Shown here: positions 7,609 to 15,626 of the stretch, in pieces
Layout: each line of letters opens with the position of its first letter
Numbering within the stretch: the stretch's first letter is position 1
Source of the DNA: Verrucomicrobiaceae bacterium
GTDB lineage: Bacteria; Verrucomicrobiota; Verrucomicrobiia; Verrucomicrobiales; Verrucomicrobiaceae
DNA length: 64,000 nucleotides
Direction of reading: 5' to 3'
Assembly: GCA_027486585.1 (NCBI GenBank)
Contig: JAIXOU010000105.1
Coordinates: 40,945 to 104,944, forward strand
Program-made: the position numbers and the translations under genes
The notes under the pieces: model-generated
Databases searched by the model: none
Told to the model about the DNA's origin: nothing
What the model saw: the letters and a program-made list of their open reading frames with translations, nothing else

Positions 7609-9084
7609 TCAGAGGTCACCGAGCTCGGGCATGTGATCGGCATAAGAGATGCGGATGGCGTCTTCGAGGTCAGTGATCTCCGTGTCGGTGAGTTTCTCAA
7701 ACTGGGGGATGGAGCGCTTTTTCTTGGAGAGACGGCATTTGTTTTGCAGGGCGAGCTTGAGGAAAAGGTTGGCGTGCGGTTCGGGGAGGTCCACGATCTC
7801 TCGCATGGCGGCTCGGGCCACATCGTAGCAGCGGAGGAAGGAGAGTTCCCTCGGCAATTCTTTGTCGATGGTCTCGGCGACGAAGGCGTAAAGAGCCTCG
7901 GCCATGACTGTGCAGTCGATGTAGCGGAAGTGGTCGAGCGTCTTATTAGTCACGGTCATCACATACTCCTCGGTGAGAGTGTATTCCGAGCGCTCCTTCA
8001 GTGGAACAGAGAAAGCCTCCAGGCTGGCGTCATAGTCCGCAGGTCGGTTTAGCATAACGGCGGAGACGGGAAAGACGATGCCGTCAGGGCCGAACTTCCG
8101 CCGTGTTAGGACATGGTGAATAAGAAAGCGGTGGATACGGCCATTGCCGTCGAGGAATGGATGAAAGAAGACAAATTGATAGGCAACAATAGCTGCCGCT
8201 GGCACGGAAGGGATGTAGCTGCTAGTGGCGAGAGCGCCGGAGACCTTGGCCCACTGTTCCATGAGGAAGGAAAGGTTTTTGCCGGGTTTCGGTGGCACGA
8301 GGTAAACTTCCTCCATGCCGAGAGCCAGAGTCTGGCCGACGAAGTTCTGTGTGGTGCGAAAGGTTTTGGAAGAGAAGCGCGGGTCCACAATGGCTTGCTG
8401 TAAACTGCAGAGGGCTTTTTCGCTGAAGTAGTCCTGTTCACCAGAGGCACGAAGGAGGCCGGTAAACTTGCCTGTACGATTCTCGTCCGGCACTTCCTGC
8501 TCGATGGCGTAGGAGGATTTGGTTTCCTTGGAGTAAAGCCAGGAGAGGGCACGCTGGTAGAGGTTGACCGGGTATTGATCGAGCACCTGCTTGCACTTCT
8601 CCGCCAGCCCGGCCTGCTCCCACTCCAGGAGCCGTTTCAAGCGGCGGAGCATGGGGGAAAAGTGAATGTTGCCGATGAGGTTGTTGACGATACGCCAGCG
8701 GGGGTAGCGCTGCTCTGGCCCTGGATAGTAGATCTCGGGATCAGCCAGGGACACGTAGTTGCCGATGGAAATGTCAGGGATGTCGAGTGACTTGTCGGTG
8801 AAGCGCTCCCAGAGATACCAGAGGCGGCGGGCTGTGGCACCGGTGGGTGTGGCTCGGACAAAGGCTGCGACTTCAGCCGCGGGAACTTGCGGTAGAACCG
8901 CGCGAATTAACTCCAGGTGAAGGCCCTCACGCTTGATGGCAAACTCCAAGTGATCGCAGACGGATTTGAGCTTTATAGCTGTCCAAGGATAAATTTCCCG
9001 TAAACGGCCATCTGCCTGTTCGACGGTCTTTCGCTCGCCCGGCTCTGCCACAAAGGACTCGACGTAGTGAGGCATGGCATTCAC
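7609..9084 (-). CDS. Fic-domain protein (predicted AMPylase)
   Basis: The full Fic motif HPFLDGNGRIHR is present about two thirds along the 491-residue protein. Fic enzymes use its His to transfer AMP (or related groups) from a nucleotide to a target protein hydroxyl. Upstream, SSYAIEQE resembles the inhibitory helix motif [S/T]xxxE[G/N] of class II Fic proteins, with Gln at the last position, so the enzyme may regulate itself in cis. A C-terminal helical extension of about 180 residues follows. It stands alone, with no Doc/Phd-type antitoxin beside it. Confidence 0.9.
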   Translation of the reverse strand: MNAMPHYVESFVAEPGERKTVEQADGRLREIYPWTAIKLKSVCDHLEFAIKREGLHLELIRAVLPQVPAAEVAAFVRATPTGATARRLWYLWERFTDKSLDIPDISIGNYVSLADPEIYYPGPEQRYPRWRIVNNLIGNIHFSPMLRRLKRLLEWEQAGLAEKCKQVLDQYPVNLYQRALSWLYSKETKSSYAIEQEVPDENRTGKFTGLLRASGEQDYFSEKALCSLQQAIVDPRFSSKTFRTTQNFVGQTLALGMEEVYLVPPKPGKNLSFLMEQWAKVSGALATSSYIPSVPAAAIVAYQFVFFHPFLDGNGRIHRFLIHHVLTRRKFGPDGIVFPVSAVMLNRPADYDASLEAFSVPLKERSEYTLTEEYVMTVTNKTLDHFRYIDCTVMAEALYAFVAETIDKELPRELSFLRCYDVARAAMREIVDLPEPHANLFLKLALQNKCRLSKKKRSIPQFEKLTDTEITDLEDAIRISYADHMPELGDL

Positions 9085-9520
9085 TTTGAAAGTGACTGCC
9101 AGCCAAGCTTAGCCGACGGGGCGGTAGGTTTTGTCAGATGCCATGAGTGAATCGTTAAACAGGCATAGTTTGCCGATAGTTTTATTATCGGGAACAGGAA
9201 TTTGTTAATTTCGGCGGATTCTTTGTGAGAATTGTTAATCAATTCAGACTCTGTCAGAAAAAACAATTGACATTCAACCTTCGATTCATTCGCAAATGAC
9301 CGTCCAGCGGATGGTGAATAGGGTTGAGACTTCGGTCCTGTGTTGCTCCACTTGTCCAGGGCTGCAACAATGCCCCTCTGTCAGCCAACTTTTCCGTCTT
9401 TTCCCCAATAGCAATCACCTTCTCTGACCCCGTTGTCATGCAGACCCCGTTCTCATGCATGGGTCATTTTTTGAGGCCACAGGTGACGAGTTTGGACTTC
9501 TCCGCTAGATATCATCTTCT
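9085..9520. other. Intergenic region between divergent genes
   Basis: 436 bp, AT-rich in its first half, between the starts of fic (minus) and the DUF486 gene (plus). It must hold both promoters. Short AT-rich inverted segments occur near 9228-9270, but I could not assign a clear operator. No coding region or RNA gene is supported. Confidence 0.5.
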
Positions 9521-9865
9521 ATGAATTGGACACTCATTAAAGCAGTCGCACTGCTGACAGCCTCGAACGTCTTTATGACCTTCGCTTGGTATGCTCATCT
9601 GAAGGAACTCAAAGCCCGTCCTTGGTTTATTGCAGCAGTCATGAGTTGGGGAATAGCCTTTTTTGAGTATCTGCTTCAAGTGCCAGCCAATCGTATTGGT
9701 AGTGAGACCCTTAGCCTACCACAGCTCAAGATCATTCAGGAGGTGATCACCCTATCCGTTTTTATACCGTTCGTCTTATTTTACATGAAGCAGCCGCTGA
9801 AATGGGATTACCTATGGGCCTGCCTTTGCATGGGCGGGGCCGTTTACTTCATCTTTAGAAAATAG
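9521..9865 (+). CDS. DUF486 (DMT-superfamily) membrane protein
   Basis: A 114-residue inner-membrane protein with four hydrophobic segments. It has the family's recognisable features: FMTFAWYAHLK near the start, the FEYLLQVPANRIG motif, LKIIQEVITL, and a C-terminal hydrophobic segment. DUF486 proteins resemble small drug/metabolite transporters, but their substrate is unknown. A short hairpin (GATTCC-AGCG-GGAATC) follows the stop without a T-run. Confidence 0.88.
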   Translation: MNWTLIKAVALLTASNVFMTFAWYAHLKELKARPWFIAAVMSWGIAFFEYLLQVPANRIGSETLSLPQLKIIQEVITLSVFIPFVLFYMKQPLKWDYLWACLCMGGAVYFIFRK

Positions 9866-9988
9866 AATCAGATTCCAGCGGGAATCGTCATGAGATTTCA
9901 AGCTTCGGCAGCACCTTCCCGATCTTCCTCGTCTCTAGGCTCAGGCTGATGACACGCAGGAAGAGTTCGAGGGGGTATTTGGCAATAG

Positions 9989-10008
9989 TAAAGTGTCCGG
10001 CCCTTTGC
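9989..10008. repeat. Copy 1 of a 20-bp motif (TAAAGTGTCCGG...)
   Basis: Identical to 10633-10652 except at one position. On the minus strand it reads into a peptide QRAGHFT, and the other copy reads QRDGHFIT. The two therefore may be the ends of related coding remnants rather than a protein-binding site. Confidence 0.55.
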
Positions 10009-10632
10009 GGCGCTGCCATTGACGAAACGATCTGATTCAGTGGATCTACAGAATTTGTCAGCCAGTTGCAGCCTGCCCCCAGTTTCCCGTCAGAGTGACC
10101 ACCCGTATCGTCGGCGCACGCGTCGGCCTTGATCCTTGGGCAGGCGCTTCAGGGAGCCACTCAAGAGCTTTAAGCCGTTGTCCAAGTCGATCCTGGACTG
10201 TGGTGAAAGCACGGCGGAATACTCCGGCAGCGGCACTTCGTTGGGTGAACCTTTCTTAGCCAAGCGACTGATACTCATAGAGCGGATTTTGAGGCGCGGA
10301 CTCGAAAGAGTCAACTCTGTTCAGCGCCTCGCGGAGTTGACGGTTCTTCTCAGGAGCTGCTGCCACGTCTTGCCCATTGGCCGCCTCGTTTTGGATTGCC
10401 CTCCGATCGGGACCTTCGACACTTTACTCCGACCATTAAAACAGGCACACTACATTTGTGATTCCCCTTCGAATAGAGTCCTGATGCTTTTCGGCCAATA
10501 TGAGACCAAAGACCAACGCCCCAATCATTCTCAATGAACGCGAAGAGAAGCGCGAATTCTGGGCACGCTTTGAAGCCCGAATGAAGGCCCTACAAAATTC
10601 CCAGCAGTCCAGCCCCGTCCGCTCCCGGGTTA

Positions 10633-10652
10633 TAAAGTGTCCGTCCCTTTGC
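10633..10652. repeat. Copy 2 of the 20-bp motif (TAAAGTGTCCGT...)
   Basis: Matches 9989-10008 at 19 of 20 positions in the same orientation, about 640 bp away. It lies just downstream of the restriction endonuclease gene stop. Confidence 0.55.
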
Positions 10653-10685
10653 AAAGCTGTTCAAAGTAGCGAGGGTGCGGGAATT

Positions 10686-11723
10686 CTAGGTATTTGAAGT
10701 CATGTTTTCTTTCGGCATCACATCAGGATAAGGCCCCAAGAACCGCTCTCCGTTGAAGTGGATCATGTGGTCGGGGTCTTCGGCGATCCAGACCTCGGAT
10801 TCCCAGGCGATGTGCGACACGAAGCTCTGCATGGCTTTGCGACTTTCGAAGGCGGTCACGAAGACGAGGCCTGCTTTGCAGCCTGCAAAGAGGTCTTTGA
10901 GTTCCTTGCGGCGCTTCCCATCAACCGGACCTGCACTAGTAACCGCTTCGATGAGTAAGAGCCAATTGCGCTTTGTATCGTGAACGATGACATCAGGAAT
11001 CTTGGCGGCTGAATCCAGGGTGACTCCGAGTGCGGTCAGACTTTCGGTCTCTAAGTGGACGAACTTGTTTTCGGTATCGCCGATGTAGAGGACCACACCG
11101 CCGGGAGCAAACGCGGGGCAGAAGTGTTCGATGATGGACTTAATGAGTGGATTCTGGCCGCCAGGAGAAAGCGCGACTTGCGATCCATCAGGCAACGTCA
11201 CAGGCACGCGGGCTAGATCGCGTTTTCGGCTTATCTCATGTTTGAGGCTTTCGCGGCTTGTGAGGTATTTCTTCAAAGCGGGGAACCAATCAAGACTGCC
11301 AAGCTTACGGAGAAGTGCGAGGGCAGTCGGTTCAATCTGATAGACTGTCTTGGCGCTGTTGGTCGGACGATTTGGATCGTCAGGATTGCGGAGCAAAAGT
11401 CCTTCTTCGACAAAGAACTTTACGGCATCGTCGCGGATGGTTTCACGTGTGTTGGGTGCGTAGCGGTTGCCGTAGGCGGTCGCGATGAAGTCGATGATGG
11501 GCGTGATGCCACGCAACGGAGCTTGCGCGTCAGCCCATGAGGCATCTGGCTGGAGGTCAAGCAGTGCAAGCAACGTATAGGCGGCGGTTTCATTCCGTTG
11601 CTTCGGGCCGAACTCCAAAGCCGTGAGTGCTTCGATGGTTTCGGCGAGCCGCTTTTTCCGAGCGGTGGCTTTGCGGCTAGGTTTATCGGCAGGCATGAAG
11701 ATGTTTGGTGACGAGTTGATCAA
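10686..11723 (-). CDS. BsuBI/PstI-type restriction endonuclease
   Basis: The C-terminal half has the BsuBI/PstI signature: the YIGDTENK segment, then KIPDVIVHD and, 10-15 residues later, LLLIEAVTSAGPVDGKRRKEL (about residues 240-270). The latter supplies the acidic and Lys residues of the nuclease core. The N-terminal half is a helical domain of the same family. Known members cut CTGCAG, but that specificity is only an inference here. The start at 11723 overlaps the methyltransferase gene by 41 bp; a second ATG at 11696 would give 14 bp. Confidence 0.92.
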   Translation of the reverse strand: MINSSPNIFMPADKPSRKATARKKRLAETIEALTALEFGPKQRNETAAYTLLALLDLQPDASWADAQAPLRGITPIIDFIATAYGNRYAPNTRETIRDDAVKFFVEEGLLLRNPDDPNRPTNSAKTVYQIEPTALALLRKLGSLDWFPALKKYLTSRESLKHEISRKRDLARVPVTLPDGSQVALSPGGQNPLIKSIIEHFCPAFAPGGVVLYIGDTENKFVHLETESLTALGVTLDSAAKIPDVIVHDTKRNWLLLIEAVTSAGPVDGKRRKELKDLFAGCKAGLVFVTAFESRKAMQSFVSHIAWESEVWIAEDPDHMIHFNGERFLGPYPDVMPKENMTSNT

Positions 11724-13164
11724 TTTCGTCCTGCGAGAGGTCGAGGGCTGTCATTTCGCGGCCCATTGCATTGAGAGTGTTGCGGTCTGGATAGCTCAGG
11801 GTGCGCAGGTCAGTCGCGTTCACCTGAGTATGACCACTAAAGCGACGGAAATACTGATCAACGACTGTCGAATTTAGAAAGGCAAAGAGACCGGCCGCCA
11901 GATGACGCTCCAATCCACGACCACTCGCGTGGAAGTAGTTCAAATGGTTCTCAAAGCCCACCCAATCCGTTTTCACCTGCTCTGGGTCGAACATGCAAGC
12001 AACAAGGCGGCGACGCTCCTCCTTGGAAGTGAAGCGCTTCGTCAGCAGGTACATTCCTGTTGGCACCAACCACTGCCGCGTCTCAGCATTGTCCATGATT
12101 GCATTGGGTTTACGGGCTTCGAGCTTGGGCCAATGCACGGTGCCACCGTTGAAATGACAAGGATAGAGGAGTGGCACTGTGCCGGACTCCGGTTCCTTGC
12201 GCAGTGCTTCTTTGAGCCGGAAGTCCACCACACGACCCGTGGATACGGTCAATCCCAAAGCGGCGAGTGACGTGGTTAGGCCATCCATTGTTTCTTTCGC
12301 AGCGCCATGACTGGAGCATGACGGGATGTGAATGAACTTCTCCGAGTCGTTAGGGTGTACGATCTCGGCGAACGGAAAGACAGTCTTCGAGACCTCGCTG
12401 CCAGCCTCGCCACTGCTGCTGGAGATGATCAGTTCACGAGGCTGAATCCGTCCCTTCACAGCATGGAAGATGATGTTCTCCTGCAATACGCTGTCTTCGC
12501 GAAAGGCAGCTTGGCGTGAATCGAAGACGTGTAGTCTGCGTAGTTCCAATTGGCTCAAGAAGTCTTCACGGAACGGGCGGAAGTATGGCCCATTGCAGAA
12601 ACTCCGAGGCGTGATGCCGACGAGTTGGCCGCCTGGAACTAAGAGACGCTGAATGAGGGCGATGAAGCCGGTGTAAAGGTTGCTGGTCTCGACTCCTATC
12701 GAGCGGAGAGCACGCCTCTCAGCTGAATCGGTGCTGATTTTCTTATACGGCGGATTCGCAATGGCTGCATCAAAAGCCGGTGGCAATGTGCCGAACAAAT
12801 CGACCGCCAAACGAGCTGACATCTCCTGAATGAAATCGGTGGAATGGATCGCAAAAGTGAATGTGATTCCAGCCGCCGTGCATTGGCTCTGGCATTCTCG
12901 CATGGTCGCGTGCAGCGCATCGAGGATGTTTGAATCGACTTCGTAGAGAGTGACTTCTACCGCGCTGACATATCCATAATTAGCGCAAACATGCTTCACG
13001 AAGGCCGCAGTAAGAGCACCTGCGCCAGCGCCCGCATCCAATAGGCGAACCACACTTGGCAAAGGCCCGAACATTGAAGCCATGAAATCCGCCGTCGGAC
13101 TCGCCGTGAGGAACTGTCCAAGTTCCTCCTGCCGAGATCGTCCGTTCGTTTTTGTGGCTGTCAT
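11683..13164 (-). CDS. DNA N6-adenine methyltransferase of the R-M pair
   Basis: AdoMet-binding motif I (LLDAGAGAGALTAAF, near residue 38) precedes catalytic motif IV (ANPPYKKI), the order expected for an adenine-N6 methylase. The C-terminal half is the target-recognition region. It would protect host DNA from the partner BsuBI-type nuclease. An upstream start at 13272 exists, but MTATKTNG at 13164 fits better because it leaves room for a promoter and the methylase domain begins right after. The methylase is first in the operon, as usual for safe establishment. Confidence 0.92.
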   Translation of the reverse strand: MTATKTNGRSRQEELGQFLTASPTADFMASMFGPLPSVVRLLDAGAGAGALTAAFVKHVCANYGYVSAVEVTLYEVDSNILDALHATMRECQSQCTAAGITFTFAIHSTDFIQEMSARLAVDLFGTLPPAFDAAIANPPYKKISTDSAERRALRSIGVETSNLYTGFIALIQRLLVPGGQLVGITPRSFCNGPYFRPFREDFLSQLELRRLHVFDSRQAAFREDSVLQENIIFHAVKGRIQPRELIISSSSGEAGSEVSKTVFPFAEIVHPNDSEKFIHIPSCSSHGAAKETMDGLTTSLAALGLTVSTGRVVDFRLKEALRKEPESGTVPLLYPCHFNGGTVHWPKLEARKPNAIMDNAETRQWLVPTGMYLLTKRFTSKEERRRLVACMFDPEQVKTDWVGFENHLNYFHASGRGLERHLAAGLFAFLNSTVVDQYFRRFSGHTQVNATDLRTLSYPDRNTLNAMGREMTALDLSQDEIDQLVTKHLHACR

Positions 13165-13245
13165 GATTCTGAATCTACGTGTGTTGACTATCCTAACGTG
13201 AACTCGCCTGCTGTCACAAATTTTAACGTTATCAGCCGTTCGCCT

Positions 13246-13394
13246 GAAAAAATCTTGCCAAAAAGGGGCCAATTCCGGTAAAAACCAATTCCATGTCGCA
13301 ACCTTTTACATGGAATTCTAACCTAGTGTGGAATGCACCAGGGGCTGTGTGGAATGGCTCGACTAACGTCAGTAACCCCACCAAACCAATGACA
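13246..13394 (+). repeat. Conserved leader block, copy 1
   Basis: About 149 bp, nearly identical (roughly 8 differences by eye) to 63298-63447. It spans 47 bp of 5' leader and the first ~34 codons of the downstream gene. Similarity stops abruptly on both sides. Both copies lie beside a divergent restriction-modification operon. Confidence 0.9.
13287..13317 (+). promoter_or_regulatory. Start-codon hairpin
   Basis: Perfect inverted repeat AATTCCATGT ... ACATGGAATT with an 11-nt loop. The ATG of the Trp-Asn leader gene (13293) lies in the 5' arm. If formed in mRNA, the hairpin would hide the start codon. The second locus keeps it with one changed base (63340-63370). Confidence 0.55.
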
Positions 13395-13871
13395 AACGAT
13401 AATAAGATTAGTGCGTCACTTACGGCGCAGGACATGACAGACATGATGGCCGCTTTTGCTCTCATTAAGGCAAAGCTGCCCTTTCTCATCAATCTAACTG
13501 CGGCGGAAAAACGCCGTATGCCAAACATCAGCACCGAGCGTGGTGGCATGGTGGACACCTTCACCATTGAGATGGGACTGCACCCTGACCTGGTGCCTAC
13601 CTATGTGGATACGCCGGAACTGGCCAAGGATGCTGCGCTGCTGGCCCAACTAGAAACTCTGCGCGCCTGCGCTAATGAACTGTGTGAGGGTATCAATGAC
13701 ACACATCAAGCCGTCGGCTCTGACATGTATCTGGCCTACCTGAGCTTTTACAACAATGTGAAGCAGGCCGCGAAGCGCGCCGTGGTAGGTGCAGATGCCG
13801 TCTTTGCCAATCTGCGCCGCTTCTTTCAGCGCGGTGGTGGTGACACGCCGCCTCCTGCACCGACGCCCTAA
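13293..13871 (+). CDS. Trp-Asn leader protein, paralogue 1
   Basis: 192 residues. The first 30 have three spaced Trp-Asn pairs (TWNSNLVWNAPGAVWNGS), without a signal peptide. The body is mostly helical with a conserved stretch LPFLINLTAAEKRRMPNI, ends in GSDMYLAYLSFYNNVKQAAK and a basic RRFF, then a Pro-rich tail. The paralogue at 63346 shares the N-terminus almost exactly and aligns along the body (DTxxAxGSD, SxY, GxD...L). Function unknown to me. It lies divergent to the BsuBI-type R-M operon and is followed by a strong terminator. Confidence 0.8.
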   Translation: MSQPFTWNSNLVWNAPGAVWNGSTNVSNPTKPMTNDNKISASLTAQDMTDMMAAFALIKAKLPFLINLTAAEKRRMPNISTERGGMVDTFTIEMGLHPDLVPTYVDTPELAKDAALLAQLETLRACANELCEGINDTHQAVGSDMYLAYLSFYNNVKQAAKRAVVGADAVFANLRRFFQRGGGDTPPPAPTP

Positions 13872-13923
13872 CGAAGCCGCAGGTGTGCGCGGGCGGAGAA
13901 ATGCCCCCGCACAAGGCTCTGAG

Positions 13924-13961
13924 CCCGTTTTGAGGGAGACTAGACTTCAAAACGGGTTTTT
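13924..13961 (+). terminator. Rho-independent terminator after the Trp-Asn leader gene
   Basis: CCCGTTTTGA (13924-13933) pairs perfectly with TCAAAACGGG (13947-13956) and is followed by five T. It lies 53 bp after the stop at 13871. Confidence 0.78.
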
Positions 13962-14063
13962 CCGTCAAAACGGCCATTTTCATTTCCAACCCACGGGTCT
14001 GCATGGTGAAAATCGCGATTAATCAGCCAACTGGCGATAATCGAAGATCGGTAAACACCTAAA

Positions 14064-14342
14064 ATGGCCCGAAAACCTCGAAACAAGCCTATATCCGCCA
14101 TGCTTTCCGTCGAAATCACGAACACGAAGGAGCCAATTTTGACTAAATTTCAGTCAAATTTGACTGATTTTTGCTCAACGATGACCGATTTTCAATCGCC
14201 ATTGAGCGGCGTTCAGTCGCTCTCGAGCACTGGTCGGTCAACGCTGAAGGATTTTGGGTCATCGGCGATCCGTGATCCGTCAGTGCCGAGCGATTGCCGA
14301 TTAAGCGTGAGCAATGACCGCTCAACGCTGAGCCAAAAATAG
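14064..14342 (+). CDS. Possible small heptad-repeat protein
   Basis: A 92-residue frame with a basic start (MARKPRNKPI) followed by nine consecutive 7-residue units of the form L-[T/S]-D-F-x-S-x, such as LTDFCST and MTDFQSP. Changes between units are often silent on this strand (ACT/ACC, TCA/TCG, TTG/CTG), which favours coding here. There is no clear ribosome-binding site, and the opposite strand also gives a heptad pattern ([T/S]xxxSxL), so the coding strand is uncertain. No known family. Confidence 0.3.
   Translation: MARKPRNKPISAMLSVEITNTKEPILTKFQSNLTDFCSTMTDFQSPLSGVQSLSSTGRSTLKDFGSSAIRDPSVPSDCRLSVSNDRSTLSQK
14139..14327. repeat. Nine degenerate 21-bp tandem repeats
   Basis: Starting at TTGACTAAATTTCAG, the sequence repeats with an exact 21-bp period for nine units and no indels, though single units differ widely. 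Preserved register with base divergence suggests selection for a 7-residue protein repeat. The segment starts near a perfect 16-bp palindrome, CAGTCAAATTTGACTG (14151-14166). Confidence 0.75.
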
Positions 14343-14425
14343 TAACCGTTTCTGCCATCTCTGCCCTGACCCAACTCATGCGGGCAAAATAGCCCGCAAC
14401 ACTCTGAACCAAGAACTTCACAGCC

Positions 14426-15157
14426 ATGTTCGACCCAACTCTCCCCCAAGAAAACACCCTCGCAGACGCCGCGCAGATGCGCAGTCAGCTCAACGGGCTG
14501 AAAGCCATCATTGATGCCATTCTCACCGTCACCGCCGCGCAGGTGGACAGCACGAGCACGTTGCCGCAGGGCAATCCCGCGAATGCCAGTGTGAGCGTGA
14601 TCGGCAACACCCTGCACTTCAGCTTTGAGATCCCGCAGGGTCAGGATGGCGCGCAGGGACCACCGTTTGCCCAAGCAGTGGTGGACAGTGTGACGACGCT
14701 GAATCCCTGGGAATCGGCCTCTGTCGGAGTGAGCTTTGATGGCAGCAACGTGCGCTTCAACTTCGCGATTCCGCGTGGCAATGACGGCAGCCAAGGCCCA
14801 CCCGGCGGCAGCGGCAGTGATGGTGGTCAAGGACCGCAAGGCATTCAAGGCCCGCCCTTTGCCCAAGCGGTGGTGGATGGCGTGACCACACTGGACCCAG
14901 GTCAGCCTGCGACGGTGCAGACAAACTTTGATGGCAGCAACGTGCGCTTCACCTTTGGCATTCCGCGTGGAAACGATGGTAGCAATGGCAATGACGGTTC
15001 CCCTGGGGACGTGAGCCAGGCTCAGCTGGACAACGCCATTAGCGGCACGAGCAATAACACGAACAGTGTGGGCACCCTAGACTCGGGCTTTGCCGATGCT
15101 GACATGGAGGCGCTGCGCCAGAAGATGAACGAGCTGATCAGCGCGCTGAGGCGTTAG
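14426..15157 (+). CDS. Collagen-like repeat protein
   Basis: 243 residues. Three related beta-rich units alternate with short Gly-X-Y collagen-like stretches (GSQGPPGGSGSDGGQGPQG). The unit carries VTTLxPxxxA, FDGSNVRF and IPRGNDG. Such modules occur in phage tail fibres and bacterial surface fibres that trimerise. There is no signal peptide, so a tail-fibre-like or non-Sec exported role is possible. The C-terminal coil (MEALRQKMNELISALRR) is duplicated downstream. Confidence 0.78.
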   Translation: MFDPTLPQENTLADAAQMRSQLNGLKAIIDAILTVTAAQVDSTSTLPQGNPANASVSVIGNTLHFSFEIPQGQDGAQGPPFAQAVVDSVTTLNPWESASVGVSFDGSNVRFNFAIPRGNDGSQGPPGGSGSDGGQGPQGIQGPPFAQAVVDGVTTLDPGQPATVQTNFDGSNVRFTFGIPRGNDGSNGNDGSPGDVSQAQLDNAISGTSNNTNSVGTLDSGFADADMEALRQKMNELISALRR

Positions 15158-15160
15158 GGA

Positions 15161-15198
15161 CTTTGTGCTTTGTGCTTTGTGCTTTGTGCTTTGTGCTT
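15161..15198. repeat. (CTTTGTG)5 microsatellite
   Basis: Five perfect tandem copies of CTTTGTG plus a partial sixth, three bases after the collagen-like gene stop. Length may vary by slippage. It is outside coding sequence, so no phase variation of this gene is implied. Confidence 0.9.
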
Positions 15199-15235
15199 CG
15201 TTCGGTTCCCTCGTGCGGGACCTCTTCACTCAGGT

Positions 15236-15304
15236 GTGGTCCAAGTTTACAGGAAAACAGAAAGACAGGATTGACAGGTCAGGACCCATTCCTGTGAATC
15301 CTGT
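15236..15304. repeat. 69-bp intergenic repeat, copy A
   Basis: Identical over all 69 bp to 15472-15540. It contains a hairpin (ACAGGATTGACAGG against CCTGTGAATCCTGT, 13 of 14). The short AATCCTGT unit recurs again right after this copy. It looks like a member of a dispersed palindromic repeat family. Confidence 0.88.
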
Positions 15305-15343
15305 TTTCTTGTGAATCCTGTGACTAAAAACTCTCGACACGAA

Positions 15344-15463
15344 ATGAGTGGCACGAGTGATAACTCAAACAGCATCAGCACACTGGACTCGGGGTTTACC
15401 GATCCCGACCTAGAGGCTCGGCGCCAGAAGATGAACGAGATCATTCTAAACGGGCGGCGTTAG
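15344..15463 (+). pseudogene. Duplicated C-terminal fragment of the collagen-like gene
   Basis: A 39-codon frame (MSGTSDNSNSISTLDSGF ... RRQKMNEIILNGRR, stop) aligns with the end of the collagen-like protein (ISGTSNNTNSVGTLDSGF ... LRQKMNELISALRR). The upstream body is missing, so this is a truncated copy. It lies between the two identical 69-bp repeats, which suggests duplication of a [gene end + repeat] unit. Confidence 0.8.
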
Positions 15464-15471
15464 GGGTAGTC

Positions 15472-15540
15472 GTGGTCCAAGTTTACAGGAAAACAGAAAG
15501 ACAGGATTGACAGGTCAGGACCCATTCCTGTGAATCCTGT
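15472..15540. repeat. 69-bp intergenic repeat, copy B
   Basis: Exact copy of 15236-15304, starting 9 bp after the stop of the truncated collagen fragment. The same spacing logic (gene end, then repeat) is seen for copy A. From here to 15626 no gene is visible. Confidence 0.88.
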
Positions 15541-15626
15541 GATTAGAAACTCGAATCACGAACAGTCTCCTAGCATCCATGGCGGGCGGAACAGCGCGTC
15601 ACTCTACGGCAAGTGAGTCGGGAGGC

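Larger units (their letters stand above)
9866..10685. other. Degenerate 820-bp region, probably decayed mobile DNA
   Basis: No intact gene. Reading frames at 10136-10537 (+) and 10500-10697 (+) match nothing I recognise and lack ribosome-binding sites. A minus-strand frame ending near 9895 encodes a short peptide with GHFTIAKYPLELFL. Two nearly identical 20-bp motifs (9989 and 10633) bracket most of the region. This fits remains of an insertion sequence or two truncated genes. Confidence 0.4.

Noticed and set aside
10136..10537. 133-codon plus-strand frame in the degenerate region
   Set aside because: No ribosome-binding site, no recognisable family, and the opposite strand is equally open; treated as decayed DNA.
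10686..13164. Avoidance of CTGCAG as proof of BsuBI-like specificity
   Set aside because: CTGCAG is found at several places in the window (for example near 1185 and 18373), so no avoidance is seen, and specificity cannot be read from it.
14213..14866. Long minus-strand frame opposite the collagen-like gene
   Set aside because: It lies across the Gly-rich repeats of a clear plus-strand gene, and its open frame is a by-product of GGN/CCN-rich codons.
13293..15157. Complete prophage around the collagen-like gene
   Set aside because: No capsid, terminase, portal, integrase or lysis genes are present; only a fibre-like protein and small unknowns.
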